64,000 bases of DNA from the NCBI RefSeq assembly GCF_964204645.1, contig NC_134025.1, positions 21,544,001 to 21,608,000 of the forward strand, in the 5' to 3' direction. The stretch is from Tubulanus polymorphus (lineage: Eukaryota > Nemertea > Palaeonemertea > Tubulaniformes > Tubulanidae). The position numbers and the translations under genes are program-made. Of the stretch, positions 9,176 to 22,700 are shown one piece after another (position 1 is the stretch's first letter; each line of letters begins with the position of its first letter). The notes under the pieces are model-generated. The model saw only the letters and a program-made list of their open reading frames with translations, made no database searches and was not told where the DNA came from.

Positions 9176-12100
9176 GTCTGATGACATATTTAGATAGTGT
9201 CTATATGTTTAAACTTGTCTTATTTCTTTCATCTGATGACATATTTAGATAGCATCGAATGTCTTAGAGGTTTTACGAATACATCATTTTTTATGGTTTA
9301 CTCGGAGACTGTTGTTTATTTTGCGACTGCATTTTCGCGAATTGACTTGCAAGGCAATGGAATTCGAGAACGTTGCGCAACTTGCATTCCGGGGATACGG
9401 TTGGTGCGCTGGGCACTTGCTTTTCTTCAATCAGGTAGATACGTAGAGGTGCCGTGTTATCTGGTGTGTAATAAGTACAACGAGACGTACTAGTTAATTT
9501 GAAGTACGAGCCTTCGCTAGCAGTGTATGGAAGCTTCATCACGCGAGGAAGCGCGATGAAGCCACTATACACTAGTAGCGAAAGCTCGTGCGTCAAATGA
9601 ATTAGTTTACCCTATAAACTACTATTCGTCTCAGTTAAAATATTCCTGTGTCAGGGTACAAGAGGCTACAAGGAGCTACAAGGGGCTACATGGGCAGCTT
9701 TGACGTCATCATCGCACAATGCGCATGATAGAGCAGCTGGGATATCAACCTACTTTATATGGTTCCTTTCGGAATATATCTGTCACCAAAAATACATAAA
9801 GAGGATGTATTTTTGCTGTCACGGAATGCCTTTAGATCCACATTATGGGGATGATAAATGTGTGGAGAGCAAATGAAAAAATAACCACTCAAAATTATCT
9901 TTTTTCTTTATTCACCTTATCTGGTTCCGTATACAAATAATTAATAAACAATAAAGCATTGAATACAAAATGAAATATCCGTTGATAGGTTTATGAGTAT
10001 TCAGGCAACAGCCTCGTTCGCGCTTAGAAAAGATGTACATAAAAATGTGTCACTAACTATGCTGCAGCGTCGGTTTCAGTCGGTCATGGATGAGTAAAAT
10101 CCGCAGCCAGTTTCAGGTTGGTTTCCCATGACGTATCAATCAGAAAGAATAGTATCGTGATTAATTAAAGCTAATTATTGTCATAAAGCTTAGAATCCGG
10201 AACTATGTCCCGAGTTTTGATTCGAGAGATTAGGAAGGTTTAATGGTCTTATTGAGAAGACGAGGGTGTCGTCCGTGGTTTAGGTCTTCATATAAATTCT
10301 ATATAAATAATCGAAGTTTTCACTCCGCTTTACCGCGGGTTTTGTACGCGTTTTCCCAGATATCGGACAAACAGATCGAGGCCTGAAACCGGTAGAATAT
10401 GACTAAAGGCGAGAACATCCGCGTGATCATACTCCAGGGAATTATACCGAAATAATCTGAGAACAAATCCTGATCATCGGCGTTTGCGAACAAAAACGTA
10501 GCCGACATCCACATGGAAAAATTCACGCATATGAGCAACGTGATCACATTTTGACCCGGTTTCTTTTCGGCGTGTTCGGTTTTATGGGCGCTACGACTGA
10601 ACCCGTCCAGAACCGTATAAGTTTGCAAGGTACTCTGACCCATGCATAAGATGGATTGTACCAGGAAAAATACGCCGTAATTGAATTCGTCGCCAGTTCT
10701 GATGGCGTTTATAGCTCCCAACATGATGAACAGATACAGCGCGTAGACGCCCGCCTGCGTTATAATGAGCAACGAGCCATCAAAATTATCTTCCTCCAAA
10801 CCTACGTATTTCAAATCCCTCAGTAACATGTAAACGAAAATGCCGGCAGATGCGGCAATCATAATCAACAAAATCTCCATGACCAAAAATGTATATTCCA
10901 TATTACCGGAGGCGGTATGGTAAACGATAACTCCGATTAAAGTCAAAATCATAATGACCACACCCACGATTAAACCCACGTATGCCCTGCCACATCTTTT
11001 GTGCCAAATTGTTTTATCGCAGAACGGCGCCGATGGTTCGTCCGTGTCGGATTCCACGACGGTTCGTTCACTGAATCCTTTGCCGACGTTCAGGTACATG
11101 ATGTAAGCCGCTCCAGCCCCGAACAGTCCGTATTCGACGACGCACGGATAGATGAATCCAACCGCTTTGTCGTAGTACGCTCCGCCCGAGTGACAGACGT
11201 CGGTTTCATTACGTTCCTCTGAAAGAATACGCCATCTTTAGACAGACATGGAACGCAGATATTTAGATATTTAAGTCTTGTAATGAAAAAAAGTCTTGAG
11301 TGTCAAAACTAAACAAAACGCCAAGGCAAACATTTCAGATCCTCTATTTGTTATATTTACATATACCGCTCATCAAATGCCCTCTCAATTTCTTAACGCT
11401 CGATTATCTTGTCAATTTTTCAATCAAATTCTTCTCATCTCAATGCTACATCTATTACTCGTATGGTCTATAACTTAAGGCAACACATGTTAGCCGAAAC
11501 ATGTCCACAATATTTTTTGAATATATGTAAATATAACCAAAAAAGGATCTAAAATAGAACGATAACCACATTCAAACGTGGTGAATGATAATAAGATGAA
11601 AACCCACTATCTACAGATTAAAAGAATTTAAAAACAAGAATCTATTTATTCAATCTAAAATATATAGAATACATGACGATCTCAGTCATTTCGATCTCAC
11701 CCTGGAGATCATCGTCAGGTGATAAATTCTTTTAATCTGTAGATAGTGGGTTTTTTGGGATCTTATTAATGATCTAAAATGTTTGCTTTGACATTTTGTT
11801 CATTTATATCTTAGGCTAGTTTATTTCGTATCAAAGTTACCCATAAGGAAATGTAATGATGAACTGACTCGCAAATTTGAAAATCGTATTTTGTCCGTAT
11901 TTTTCTATGACATTATCCTACTTACCGGTTAACTTTTTGCGAACATCAGCGACCGTTTCGTGGGTGGTGGCCGACAACCACAGGGCCAGATTCGTGGCGA
12001 CTAGGTGCATCATGCAGAAACGCACAAAAGGTTTACACCGATTCACAACTAACTATTGTTTAAGAAAAAGAAAATCTACGTGATCGGGAAAACAACCATA

Positions 12101-12938
12101 AAATCTGCCATACGTGTTATTGACAAGAATACATCACAGAGAAAGACAAAACCCTAGGTAGGACGGCTGATTCCAAACTGTAATGGAAATAGGGTTTTTG
12201 CATAAGCCACGATTTGGCCCGGGCCAAATTGGCACGACGGATCAGACCCAAGTCAAAATGGGTCCGTGCCTAATAAGTTCACACGCAAACCACTCACTCG
12301 ATGCTAAACAACAAAGCGAGACGAGTCATTTCCGCAACCAGATGTAATTCGCACGCAATGATCTTGACCCATGTTTAAATTTGGGCCAGGTCCGACGTTT
12401 TTGGTCGGGCCGAATTGGCACGGGCCCGTTTGGCAGCCGTGTGAACAGTTGTTCCGGGCCAAATTTGGTACGGGCCAAAAACGCTTGCGGGATCGCGGCT
12501 ATGGTTTAATCGTCAAAATGTATATATTATAATTATTTCCTAACTACTAAATTCGAGTGACAGGCGACATGAGTACGAGATGGGTTGTTTGTCATAGACA
12601 GTATTGATTCAGTAATTATTGAGTATTTAGCAATTAACAGCTTTGCAGCTATTAATTGTTGTCATCATTTTTAGGATGGTTTATTGTCAATTTAGCGGTC
12701 TGATGACATATTTTCATGTCACAGTTTGAATGACGACCAGACACCTCACAACACTGTACTCATATCTACGATAAATATCAAGTAAACCGAATTGGTCGGA
12801 GAATTGGAGTTGAGTCAGATAGGCTGTATAGTCTAGAGACTCAACGTCTTACGACCTGCAAGTCGTGAGCTCCGGATATCATAACACCAAGGTTTACCAA
12901 GAACCATAGTGTCTGACGTACCACAACGACGATGACAA
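9176..12938 (-). repeat. Right arm of the 3,763-bp inverted repeat
   Basis: This is the reverse complement of 4191-7953. It carries exons 5 and 6 of the complete otopetrin gene, the dispersed TTGGCCCG element (12199-12504), the nested intron hairpins (11312-11800) and the 123-bp hairpin (9487-9609). Its outer end at 12938 is inside otopetrin intron 4; beyond it the gene continues through unique DNA to exon 4 at 13357-13197. Confidence 0.95.
9907..9912 (-). terminator. AATAAA poly(A) signal of the otopetrin gene
   Basis: TTTATT on the plus strand is AATAAA on the minus strand, about 410 bases after the otopetrin stop codon, which predicts a short 3' UTR ending close to the palindrome centre. 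Confidence 0.55.
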
Positions 12939-15900
12939 TGATTGGCATTAAACCTTTTCCAATACCTCCCCGTGAAGCCTATTCATGGCCAGACGAAGAA
13001 AGCGATTATTGTGGAGTAGCAACTTGTGGGGTAATAATCATTTTACTCCAAGGTCGCACGAATAGCAACAACCATACTATTTCGTATAATCGACGATTCC
13101 CCTAGATTCCAAGTGGTTGGGAAACAACCAATTATCTTAATTAGCTTGTTTTTTTATATAATTCAAATCAATATCAGTTATCGTTATCGACAGTACCTGG
13201 TGATACTTAACGAAAAGAACAGTCTGCATTACGACGAAAATCACCATTATGCCGTTAGCTACCTGCTTATACAAAGGGTAACAATCGCGCGGAATAACAC
13301 CTTCATACGGCGCTATCAAACGTAATTCGCAGAATGTGATGCTACCGAGCGCGAATACTACAATGAATCGAAATAAGAACAATTATAAATATTTCTTATG
13401 GTCTATGGAATAGAATGTGATTGTTCGTATAACACCTACCTATACCGCCGATTCGATAGTACAAATTAGACCCTTCGCCGCCTAAACAAACCTCTGGGTA
13501 GACCCATTCGCCTTCGGCAATTCGTTCTCTTTCGCTTAGCTCGATTCCGTCGGACCCTGGTACTCTTTGCAAGCTACTGAATTCTATGTTCCATCCGGGA
13601 TTGGGTTGCACTTGAGTCTGGGGTTCCACAGTCGATGGTTTCGGTTTTGCTCGTCTGACCAAGTCGATGAACACGTAAAGCATAGCGCCGATCGCGCAGA
13701 TGAACAGAACTATTTGATAGGACTTCAATGAAAAATAAAACCGGTTCAGTTTTAAATCAAACTTTAGTACAAAACCTAAATGAAAATAGATAAAACTTTT
13801 TAGAATGATATCAAGGGAAATTTTCAAAACTACGATATTATTTCTTATGCACGTTGCTTGCTAAAAGTCACAGATTGTCCAAGGTGAATATTGTGAAAAA
13901 CATCAAGGAAAATTTGAAATATTCTAAAACTTTTGTTTTTTCAACACAAGAATATTGAAGTATCTTATTGAGTTTTGTTGTTAAAATCAAATTTGGGGGA
14001 TTTTTAACAAGGGGGAATTATTACCTGTTACCACCCTTATCAAGACACAATATCAAAGGTCCCCCGAATATAATTTCGAACTATTCTTTGAAATTATGGC
14101 AAGCAAAGGGTTTCTTTCCATTTAGTATAATAGATATTTCCCTTGCTGGTAAGTTTATTTATGTATGATAGTATATACAGATAATTCAACCACGTGTATC
14201 AATATAGAGTTATAATAACAAACCCTGGCCTGAAAAAACGAGAATGGAACCCAACCCATTACTTCATAATGTGATAACATATACAGAAATTGGACGAATT
14301 TCACCCTGGATTTCAATGGCACTACATGGAGAGGGGGATGTTGTCCGAGGGCTATTAACGTGTAAGATATCAACCAAAGATTAACATCATCATTCACTGC
14401 TTAAATGCTACGTACGCGAAGGCAAATGCAACTACTTAATGATTCCATTTGCTTTTAATGAGTGACCTGGGACCAATGTTTGTTATTGAAATGAGCCGTG
14501 CTTGGAATTACAGTTAGGCACAAAAGGGGCTTATTTACAGACGAAAGGGGTCGGAAATGATTTGTTTATGCAGCACGGTTCTTATTGTATTTTTCTAATG
14601 ACAGCGCAGGAGAGTTCAATCATCACTTTTTGCAACGGAGGGACTATTAGTTATGGTTCCGGAAGCAAAAGCGCCGGTAGTTATTTCGTGAACGACCTAA
14701 GAATATGAAAAGAGTCTGCGCGGTAATCAATAGGTGAACCCTGGTACTGATATTTATATAACTGGGTCGACGAATTCAAAAGCACTTGACTACCATATTT
14801 GCGCGTTCAATGCGACACGTATATGTCGAATTAATGAAGAGATATACGAACAGTCGACACGCGTAAGCCCCGAAGGAAAAACATGCTATGAAACAAGTTT
14901 TGAAAAAAGCATAAGCGTAAGTGGCAAAAACTTAGATAGAACTTATAGACAGTTAATGCATAATGCGTATAGTCCCTTGCGATATATTGTAGTCTACAAC
15001 TTGGGGTCTATAGAATGACAAAGCACGTACCTCGGTGTAATAGCCAGATATATCGATTGAGTTGGTTAAAGCATCGCTAATTGGAAAAACTACCCCGAAA
15101 CTGCACAGTATCAGACAGTAGAGACCACACGTAACTCTTGTAGCCGCCTTTCTGAAATTAAAAGAACACAAGAAAACTACAGACGCAAACAGATAAGAAC
15201 GGTATATTTTGACCATTACCAAACAACACATTCTACTAAATTCGAAGAAATTTTGATTGGCTTCATACTAAAGTAGTAGTTAGTTTCCCGACGAGAGTTC
15301 AGTTAAGTTCAATATACTTGTTTCTAGACAGAAAAGTCTCAAAAACGGAACTCAATAAAGCTTACGCATTGTTTTTCGTATCGTCATAGCAATCTCTATC
15401 GAATATCGTTTTTTACATTCACCGGGCGCATGGAAAAATTCCGCGAATAATTCAGAGAAATTTTCTTATGATATTACTACGAGACCGGGGTAATCAAAAA
15501 CGTATAGGGGCAAAGTTTAGGTGACGTTGATAGAGTTTCGAACCACAAACGTTTCGGCCATGGCCGTCGATGCGTAAGCAAACCTTCGAGATTTTATCTC
15601 AAGAATTTCAAGAGTGAGATTTCTGTATTTATATACGGTTGACGTGCATTTGAGTGTTTCATTTGACTGAAAGTGACGTTCTTCAGTGACACGTTACTCC
15701 CACTCGATGCGGCGTTTACGAAGATTCAAATATCGTGTCGATACATTAAATATTAACACATCACACACACATATGAAGGCAGGCTTAGCAGCGATTTTAT
15801 ATATAGTTCGGTCGAGAGAGGTAAACATATGTATGAGTTATGCACTGTTGTTTTCGCGTAGAAAAAAAAAAGTGCTAAGCAAAGCTTCGGCACGCGAATT

Positions 15901-16078
15901 TATATACGCAAATCTTTGGAAAATGTCTCGAGGCATCATGCATAATCAAATCAAATAACCAAAAATCTACTTACTTTTCACGTCGACTTATTATTTCAGT
16001 TCTCGCTAACTGCAACTTGAATTTTTTTGTGAATTTGCTCAACGGTTGAGCAGCGTTACTACTCACGCTATCTTCCAT
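10320..16078 (-). CDS. OTOP: Otopetrin-like proton channel, six coding exons, 564 aa
   Basis: Otopetrins are proton-selective channels of the plasma membrane with 12 transmembrane helices. Coding exons on the minus strand are 16078-15975, 15151-15031, 13722-13440, 13357-13197, 12052-11926 and 11218-10320. All junctions are GT-AG, the phases agree and the sum is 565 codons including the stop, normal for the family. The start ATG (MEDSVSSNAAQPLSK) opens exon 1. Family signatures are GLYCLILCSFGVVFPISDAL (helix 1), GSNLYYRIGG and VFALGSITF (exon 3/4), HLVATNLALW (exon 5), and FIYPCVVEYGLFGAGAAYIM and QSTLQTYTVL (exon 6). Exon 5 could also start three bases later. Exons 5-6 lie in the right palindrome arm and are duplicated at 5077-6809; exons 1-4 are unique. 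NCKX lies 2 kb upstream on the same strand. Which OTOP paralogue this is cannot be told by eye. Confidence 0.92.
13723..15974 (-). other. Otopetrin introns 1 and 2
   Basis: Intron 1 (15974-15152, donor GTAAGT, acceptor TTTCAG) and intron 2 (15030-13723, donor GTACGT) surround exon 2 (15151-15031). I see no repeat with clear termini in them and no further exon; phases require none. Confidence 0.6.
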
Positions 16079-18082
16079 TCTCAACCCGTTCGCTTTAGTG
16101 CGCGCTTCCTACTACGTGTATTGGGCCTATACTATCGGTACTCTCCCTGTCGCGGCCAAGGCCTCTCAAGGCTCTTTTGTACGCGTTAGCGTTTGATCCC
16201 GCCAGGTTTTTCTACACACGAGCTTTTATAATATCTTTTGAAATAGAATATGTTGCGTGTACATAGACGTGTTGTGTGGCTTTTTGTATGCGGGAGATAG
16301 CTTCGACGCATTGTGGAACAAAATATATATAATCGATACATAGTGAAGTGACAGCTGTGAAATAAGTAAATAATTACTTCTCAAAGTAGTTTTGATAATG
16401 GATTATTTAGTTGAAAATATATTTTATGTGTCTTTTTGAATTAATTTTTTTACTGAGTACACTTGGTGTTTCAATGATTGAGCCACAATACCGTTTTAGA
16501 TTTGATTACGTATTTGGTAGACTTTGGTAGTTTAAAAAGGAGCAGTGAAATAACGCGAAATTGAAATTTAGAATTCATCCATTTTACACGAATTCTGAAG
16601 AAAGTGTTTCTGTAAAGCCAGGAAATGAAACAACTGTTAGACGATAATTTTGCAATGCAGTGGATCTAGCTATCGCTGATCTTCTTCACCACAGGGGCCA
16701 GTTGCTGAGACACGACCGATTCGGAAGCAATTCGACATCTTAATTCCCTCGATAGAGTTTAGACTTATTCAAATATCTCTTCCTCAAGATGATGAACAAT
16801 GCATCGGAACCGTCACGATTTGTGTTGTCCTCGAAATACGGCTTTCGTGACCCGAGCTGATGACGGCTGCCGAACAAAACAAATCCACATACCAACAAAC
16901 GAAACACGGTGAATTATTTAAACTCAAAGAATTTAAAGTTTACTATATCATAATTATACAGATATATATATAATGCCTTGACGATCATATTGGAATATCA
17001 TTATTACATATACATACTATATATTTACACCTAATATGATCCGCTATGATTGGAACTTCACGGTAGTTATATCTATTAATACATATATATTTATAGATGA
17101 TAAAGGTATGCTGTTTTTCAAATCAAATGTCGAACACACACTTGACTATCGATGATATCATTTTTACGCGACATATGACGAATCTCTCAACACGGACATT
17201 TTTAAAATCTAACGATAAACTACAGTTACGGTGGGATTCATATACACATTGTTTTCGTTTTCTATTTGCATTTTCAGTGGTTTTTTCTATCTTCATTCTG
17301 TGATTCGTAAGTCATTTGAATTCGTCATATCATGGACGTATATAAACTCGTTTTACGTCCATGGTCATATGTATACACGTGTGTATTGTGGGTATCTGGA
17401 CTTTATCAAGGGTGCTTCAAAAATTGCCCGGTAGTGTACATCACTACACCGACCAAATCCACGATTTCGACTTTTCTCTTTTTGCTTCAAGCAAAGTAAT
17501 GGCGATATTACAAGCTAAACGTTCATGCTCTACCCCTAGTACGGAATCCATAATTGATAGAGAAATCTACGAATGTATATATATCATTATGCTACCGTCG
17601 TATTATTTTGCCTGGTTCACTGCTTGATTATTATTTATAGCTGGATGGACAGTTCCCAAGCGATAAGTTCTATATTCGCGGTTTACTGTACATGAAATTG
17701 GCTTGCCATGAATATGTGCATAATATCAATCTTTATCCAAATGGACATCGATGTTCCTATCGGAGTACGTCTACTCCGTATCCTGACTATTCTATCGTGT
17801 GGTTAATTGCATTTAGAGAACGGGATTTTCAAAGAATATGAAATGCTGCATTTCGTTCGGCGAATTGAGAGTGTGTCAGGGTGTAGACGCCCGTAAACAT
17901 AACATAACTGGAAGTACTAAATGTTTTTTTCGTATGATAGACCCCGTTACTGGAGACAATGCGTTGATTCAAATATAGTTTTGGATGCGTTCGAACAAAT
18001 GATTCATAAAGCGCCCTGTCTTTTAGCGAATTTTCCGTAGTGTGCGATCATGCGTGTACCAGATATCACGCGGCTCAGGCGT
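16079..18082. other. Intergenic: otopetrin upstream region and NCKX 3' flank
   Basis: No supported coding sequence. The otopetrin promoter and 5' UTR, and the NCKX 3' UTR, should lie here. I did not find a convincing TATA box or a poly(A) signal that I would assign. Open frames at 17097-17627 look like chance in AT-rich DNA. Confidence 0.45.
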
Positions 18083-19750
18083 CTAGAACTCCAGACACAT
18101 CGGGGCGTTGACGTAGCCGAATATGTTGAATTCGATGAGAACGGAAAATATCACGAATATAACGTACACAATTAAAAACAGAACACCGAGCTTCTTGTCG
18201 ATTTTCCAGCCGTAAAAATGTATCGAGCCAAGCTGAAAAACGAAAACAAATAATGCTTAATATACCGAATATTTATATAACGCGCTTAACCATATTTCTC
18301 GACGTGTATTGAAAGGCGCAGAAAAGTTAGCCGTTATTAGAAAGCCAGAAACGAGACACGGATGAATATAATTTGTGTCGCCCTCTAAAGGACGCCATCG
18401 TATATGGATTTTCGATATCATCTATTTATGTCTTTTTATATATGATATATCAAAGATAGACAAAAGACCTAATCAACTATTACTGTATCTGCTAAGTCAT
18501 GTAGCCTACACGTAGCTTTGAATCTACGTCCTTAAATTATTCAGTCGTATTATTATACGTTTTTCCATTTGAATGTGGATTTTGTTTGTAATTTGTATTC
18601 TCTTTTTCCTCTTGTAGTCGTTACTTTTTGTTCGAAATAAAGACTTAAAATTATTCTTAAAGCATTAAAAAAATATCCTTACCGTAAATATTACAGTAAG
18701 GAATAGAAGTACAACGGAAAACACCATTCCATTGCTGTTGATATGAACCTGCGGAGTATTAAAAAAAGATGCGGTGTGCTGCATTAATCCTGGTTGAAAA
18801 TCGTTTTCGTTCGATTTCGGATTACTGAAGGTAATTACGGTTTTTGATACGTACAACACTGCCAGCAGAAGATAAACCAGTTTTGATAAACCACGGAAAG
18901 GCAAGTCCTATAAGTATATCAAAAACGTTGCTTCCTATTGTGTTTGATACTGCCATATCTCCCAGACCTGAAGGAAATAAAATTGAAAATAGAATTATAA
19001 GATTATTATGGATCTTGTGAGTGAATTTGACTAAATCATCGCTTGGGATATATTGCATACCCTGTCTGGCTACAATTACGCTAGCCATAGCGTCTGGTAT
19101 ACTAGTACCCGCAGCTAGAAACGTAATACCCATTATGCTATCGGGTATACCTAATGTAAAACCTATCAAGGTAACCTGAAAGAGAAAAGGTATCAAAGGG
19201 TGATAAAACTGATTGGACATGTTTAAGATAGATAATGCATTTGATTATGTTAAGACTGATTGGACGATACTACGGCAAATACGCGATATAGATGTACCGT
19301 TCCTATACATTATCTTTACTTACCATCCAAACCATAACGTATGAAAAGGTAGCGATCCACACGATTGACATAATAAACGTGCCTATGAACCATTTCTCCC
19401 AACTAAAATAATTCAACCAATCTGTTAAAAATGTTTTCATTTATGTATGGCGAAAAGAAAACACAGAGAAACACAGAAAACACATACGTGCATCTCTTAT
19501 TTATCACCTCAAGAAAAAAAATCTTTATAGAGAAGAATACTTGACAGAAAACTGTGTGTTGATTGTAACAAAAATCTTAGTAGTTTAATTAGTCAACATT
19601 AATTTTCATAATTACAATAGTCAAGTTTAGCAGGCACTTGTCTATTGGGATCACGGTACCTTTGTTTTCTACAGTCTGGCGTGGTAAAATAGAGAACTAT
19701 TCGAATAGGGTAAGATACTGCCCAGGTGAGCACCGAAAATACGCCACTAT
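18083..19750 (-). CDS. SLC24A: NCKX exons 14-19: second helix bundle with alpha-2, C-terminus
   Basis: Exon 14 (19750-19660) encodes [20 protein letters not shown]. Exon 15 (19402-19324) encodes [20 protein letters not shown]. Exon 16 (19175-19061) encodes alpha-2, [20 protein letters not shown]. Exon 17 (18967-18855) encodes [20 protein letters not shown]. Exon 18 (18748-18683) encodes [10 protein letters not shown]. Exon 19 (18232-18083) encodes [20 protein letters not shown] and the terminal MCLEF. Introns 16-17 and 17-18 are only about 93 and 106 bases. Confidence 0.95.
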
Positions 19751-22700
19751 CTGCAAAGATCATTGAAGATGTAATATATTAGAATGTGAGAAATATGTAT
19801 TGAGACTCCTTGATTCGATTTTGAGATGTTGATTTGAATTTGAATTTATGTAATCAATTAAAAGTCTTCAGGTGACTGTATGCATTATGGTTTACGAAAA
19901 TAAATATTATCATTATCATTATAGTGATATCCGAAATCTGGCAGTTTTTTCGAGTTATCGAATTACGGTAATTGATATGATTATCATTTTTCTCTACCTA
20001 AAATATCCGTTTTTTTCTAATGGCTAAAAGGACGGCATGTAAAGTATTATCTGAATGTAGATAGATAGGAAATAGAGCGCGTGAAATTCAAGTGTGAGAT
20101 TAACATACCTAATGAAGGAAGCCTTTTCCACTCATCTAAGTCTGTTTCATCTTCGGCCATCGAAAGACTAAACAATAAGAAAACTTAACTTAACAGTTTA
20201 TTGACGCCTTGAATAAACAACTTATATATTGCTTAATACTGTCGATAAAACATAATATGGTATACGATTATATAATATTAAGGACCAATAAAGTTACTTT
20301 GAATTTCAATATATGGACAATTGAATTGAATTGACCGGCAACCAGCTTAGCCCCGATGACGTAGTGCACATCTCAAAAATAATTATCAAAATTTATCAAA
20401 TACAAAATAAGAATTAAGAAAATTACAAAATAAAGCCACAATTCACAATTGCAATTGTTATTCTGAAATGCCAACACTGAGAACCCCAAATAACATGTAT
20501 TAGTTATTCAATGTGTAAAATGTATAAAGTTTATTGTAACGGTTATTTGGAATATACCGGTAAATGATAACAGTAAACCCATTTATATCAAAATGTATAT
20601 CTTGCTCGGCGAAGAAGAGTGTTTCGTCATGATAGTTAACATTTGTACACATATAGTCAAAATATTACGTATGAAAATGAAAACTTGAACCTCGACTGAT
20701 GATGTGAAATCTTGTCTGCTTGTCCCAGAAATACGTATACGATGAAAATATATTTACCATCTAACAGCTTTAGTATACGAAGCCATGCTACTTTCGAAAC
20801 TATGCGTTTTCCATTTGTGTCGCTTCATAAAAGCGGGATCACGTAGCAGACGCTTCCGCTGTAAAAGCAAAACAAAACAAAAAGGTATCATTACGTCGTT
20901 TATCTGGATAAAGGTCAGGATGATGGTTATAGCAGGTAAATATTTCAACAGCTCGAATCTATAGTCACAGATACATTGATCTTTTGTACACGAACCTCAG
21001 ATATAACTATCATTGCTGCCGCCCTGAAACGAGCCCTAGGCCGAAAGTGTCGCGTCATCATGACTTTAAAGCAAGCCTCTTCGAAACGGATCCTTTAATA
21101 CAAAGACGAATTTAATAAATCAAATCATCGGTATCTCGAAGGATATCGGGCAAAGAAAATAACGACTGTTTGCCGAGCGTACTTTCTGTTGTCTTTTATG
21201 AAATATTCGTCAGCTTTTATGGGCGTTGGAACACCATTCGACATCTGTTGTTTCTCGGCAGGGGCTTCTTCGTTCTCAAAGCGTTCTGCAATAGACAAAA
21301 CCTCACTGGTGGTGATACGGTTTTAAAAAGACCTCCCCACGTCTTCGCAACTGTTGAAGCCTATGACCTCCTATTATTTATATACCTGATCTTGTCTACA
21401 TGTTGATTAATACACAATATATATATTCATATCTACATACCGGTAATAATAATAATAATGATAATAATAATAATACAATTCCACCACCGTACAATAACCA
21501 ACAGTCACCCACAACTCAAACATGCTTCGGGAATGCAAGTCTCTCACAAATATATCTAAATATTTTATTTATTTAGATTAATTAAAAATGCGGGTGCTTA
21601 TATCGGTAAAATTTCTCTGAGTTTTTTTTTCGTTCGGAAACTAATGAGGTTCTAAATCACTACATACACACGTATTTCATTACTTCACTAAAATCGTTTG
21701 TGAGGGTTAGTAGTTATGAAATAAAAACGAAAACCAAACCAAAACGCAGACGAAACTCAATGAAGACAAAATCATGCAGCAGCCAACATTGTTTTTATGA
21801 AAGTGGGTGAGTTGAATAGAAACTTTGCAGGGTGATTTTGACAATATTCATTACAATTTCTTTCGTCATATTATTACGTATCACCTACAGGGTCTGTTGT
21901 TTGTGAAAATCCGGGATGTCATTATCAAGTCTGACACATTACTGTAATCTAATGTATTAGATTTCATTGTTAGCTAACGACATCAGACGCCAATAAATCA
22001 TTTTACGGTTGCTAGCTATTTGGCGATTTATGGATACGTCGGTTAACATAACGAGTCGTCAAAAACTTTCACGATCTGAGAAATAGTTCATCTACCTCCC
22101 GAAGGTAGAAAGATATCAGAATTGATTGCATACGAACACTGTTCGCGGACTGATAGAATATTTAAAGAAAAAACAATTCGATTTGCGTCGACAAGAATCT
22201 CGAATGTTTGCTCTCCACTCACGACCATCGCGATGGCCATACGTGCAAAGATAATGCCTAACTATACCATCACCGCCTCCGACACCTTATGAGATAATTA
22301 TTTGATCGAACCTGGCAAATCTGGCTTTTTTGTAGGCTCTTCGACTGTGGCAAAAGAAACACGTTCAGTACACGCTTATTAAGTACGTTTTAAAAATAAG
22401 TTCAGTATATTTCCTAGTTTATCGAGACTCGTCCGATCCGTACAGAGTTACAGCTTTCAGCCGCCGAACGAGTCATAGTTCATTAGAATTTTATGTTATA
22501 CGAAAATGAAATCAATCAATAGTTCAAATTTTAATCTTTGTGCCTGAGACCTCTCGTAGGCTATAAGTATATGTTATACGTTATACGACATCAGAGTTGA
22601 TCATATTTCTAATTTCGTAATGCTAAATTTAGCGCACAATCGTACCTGTTATTTTCGGGGGGATCTCTGATTTTTTCTCGTCTGAACGGGCAAACAATAA

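Noticed and set aside
13968-14397. Open frames on both strands in otopetrin intron 2
   Set aside because: No similarity to otopetrin, and flanking exons join in phase without them.
22300-22335. 33-base phase-1 segment with splice-like ends in NCKX intron 10
   Set aside because: The donor GTTCGA is weak and there is no family similarity; it could be a cassette but is unsupported.
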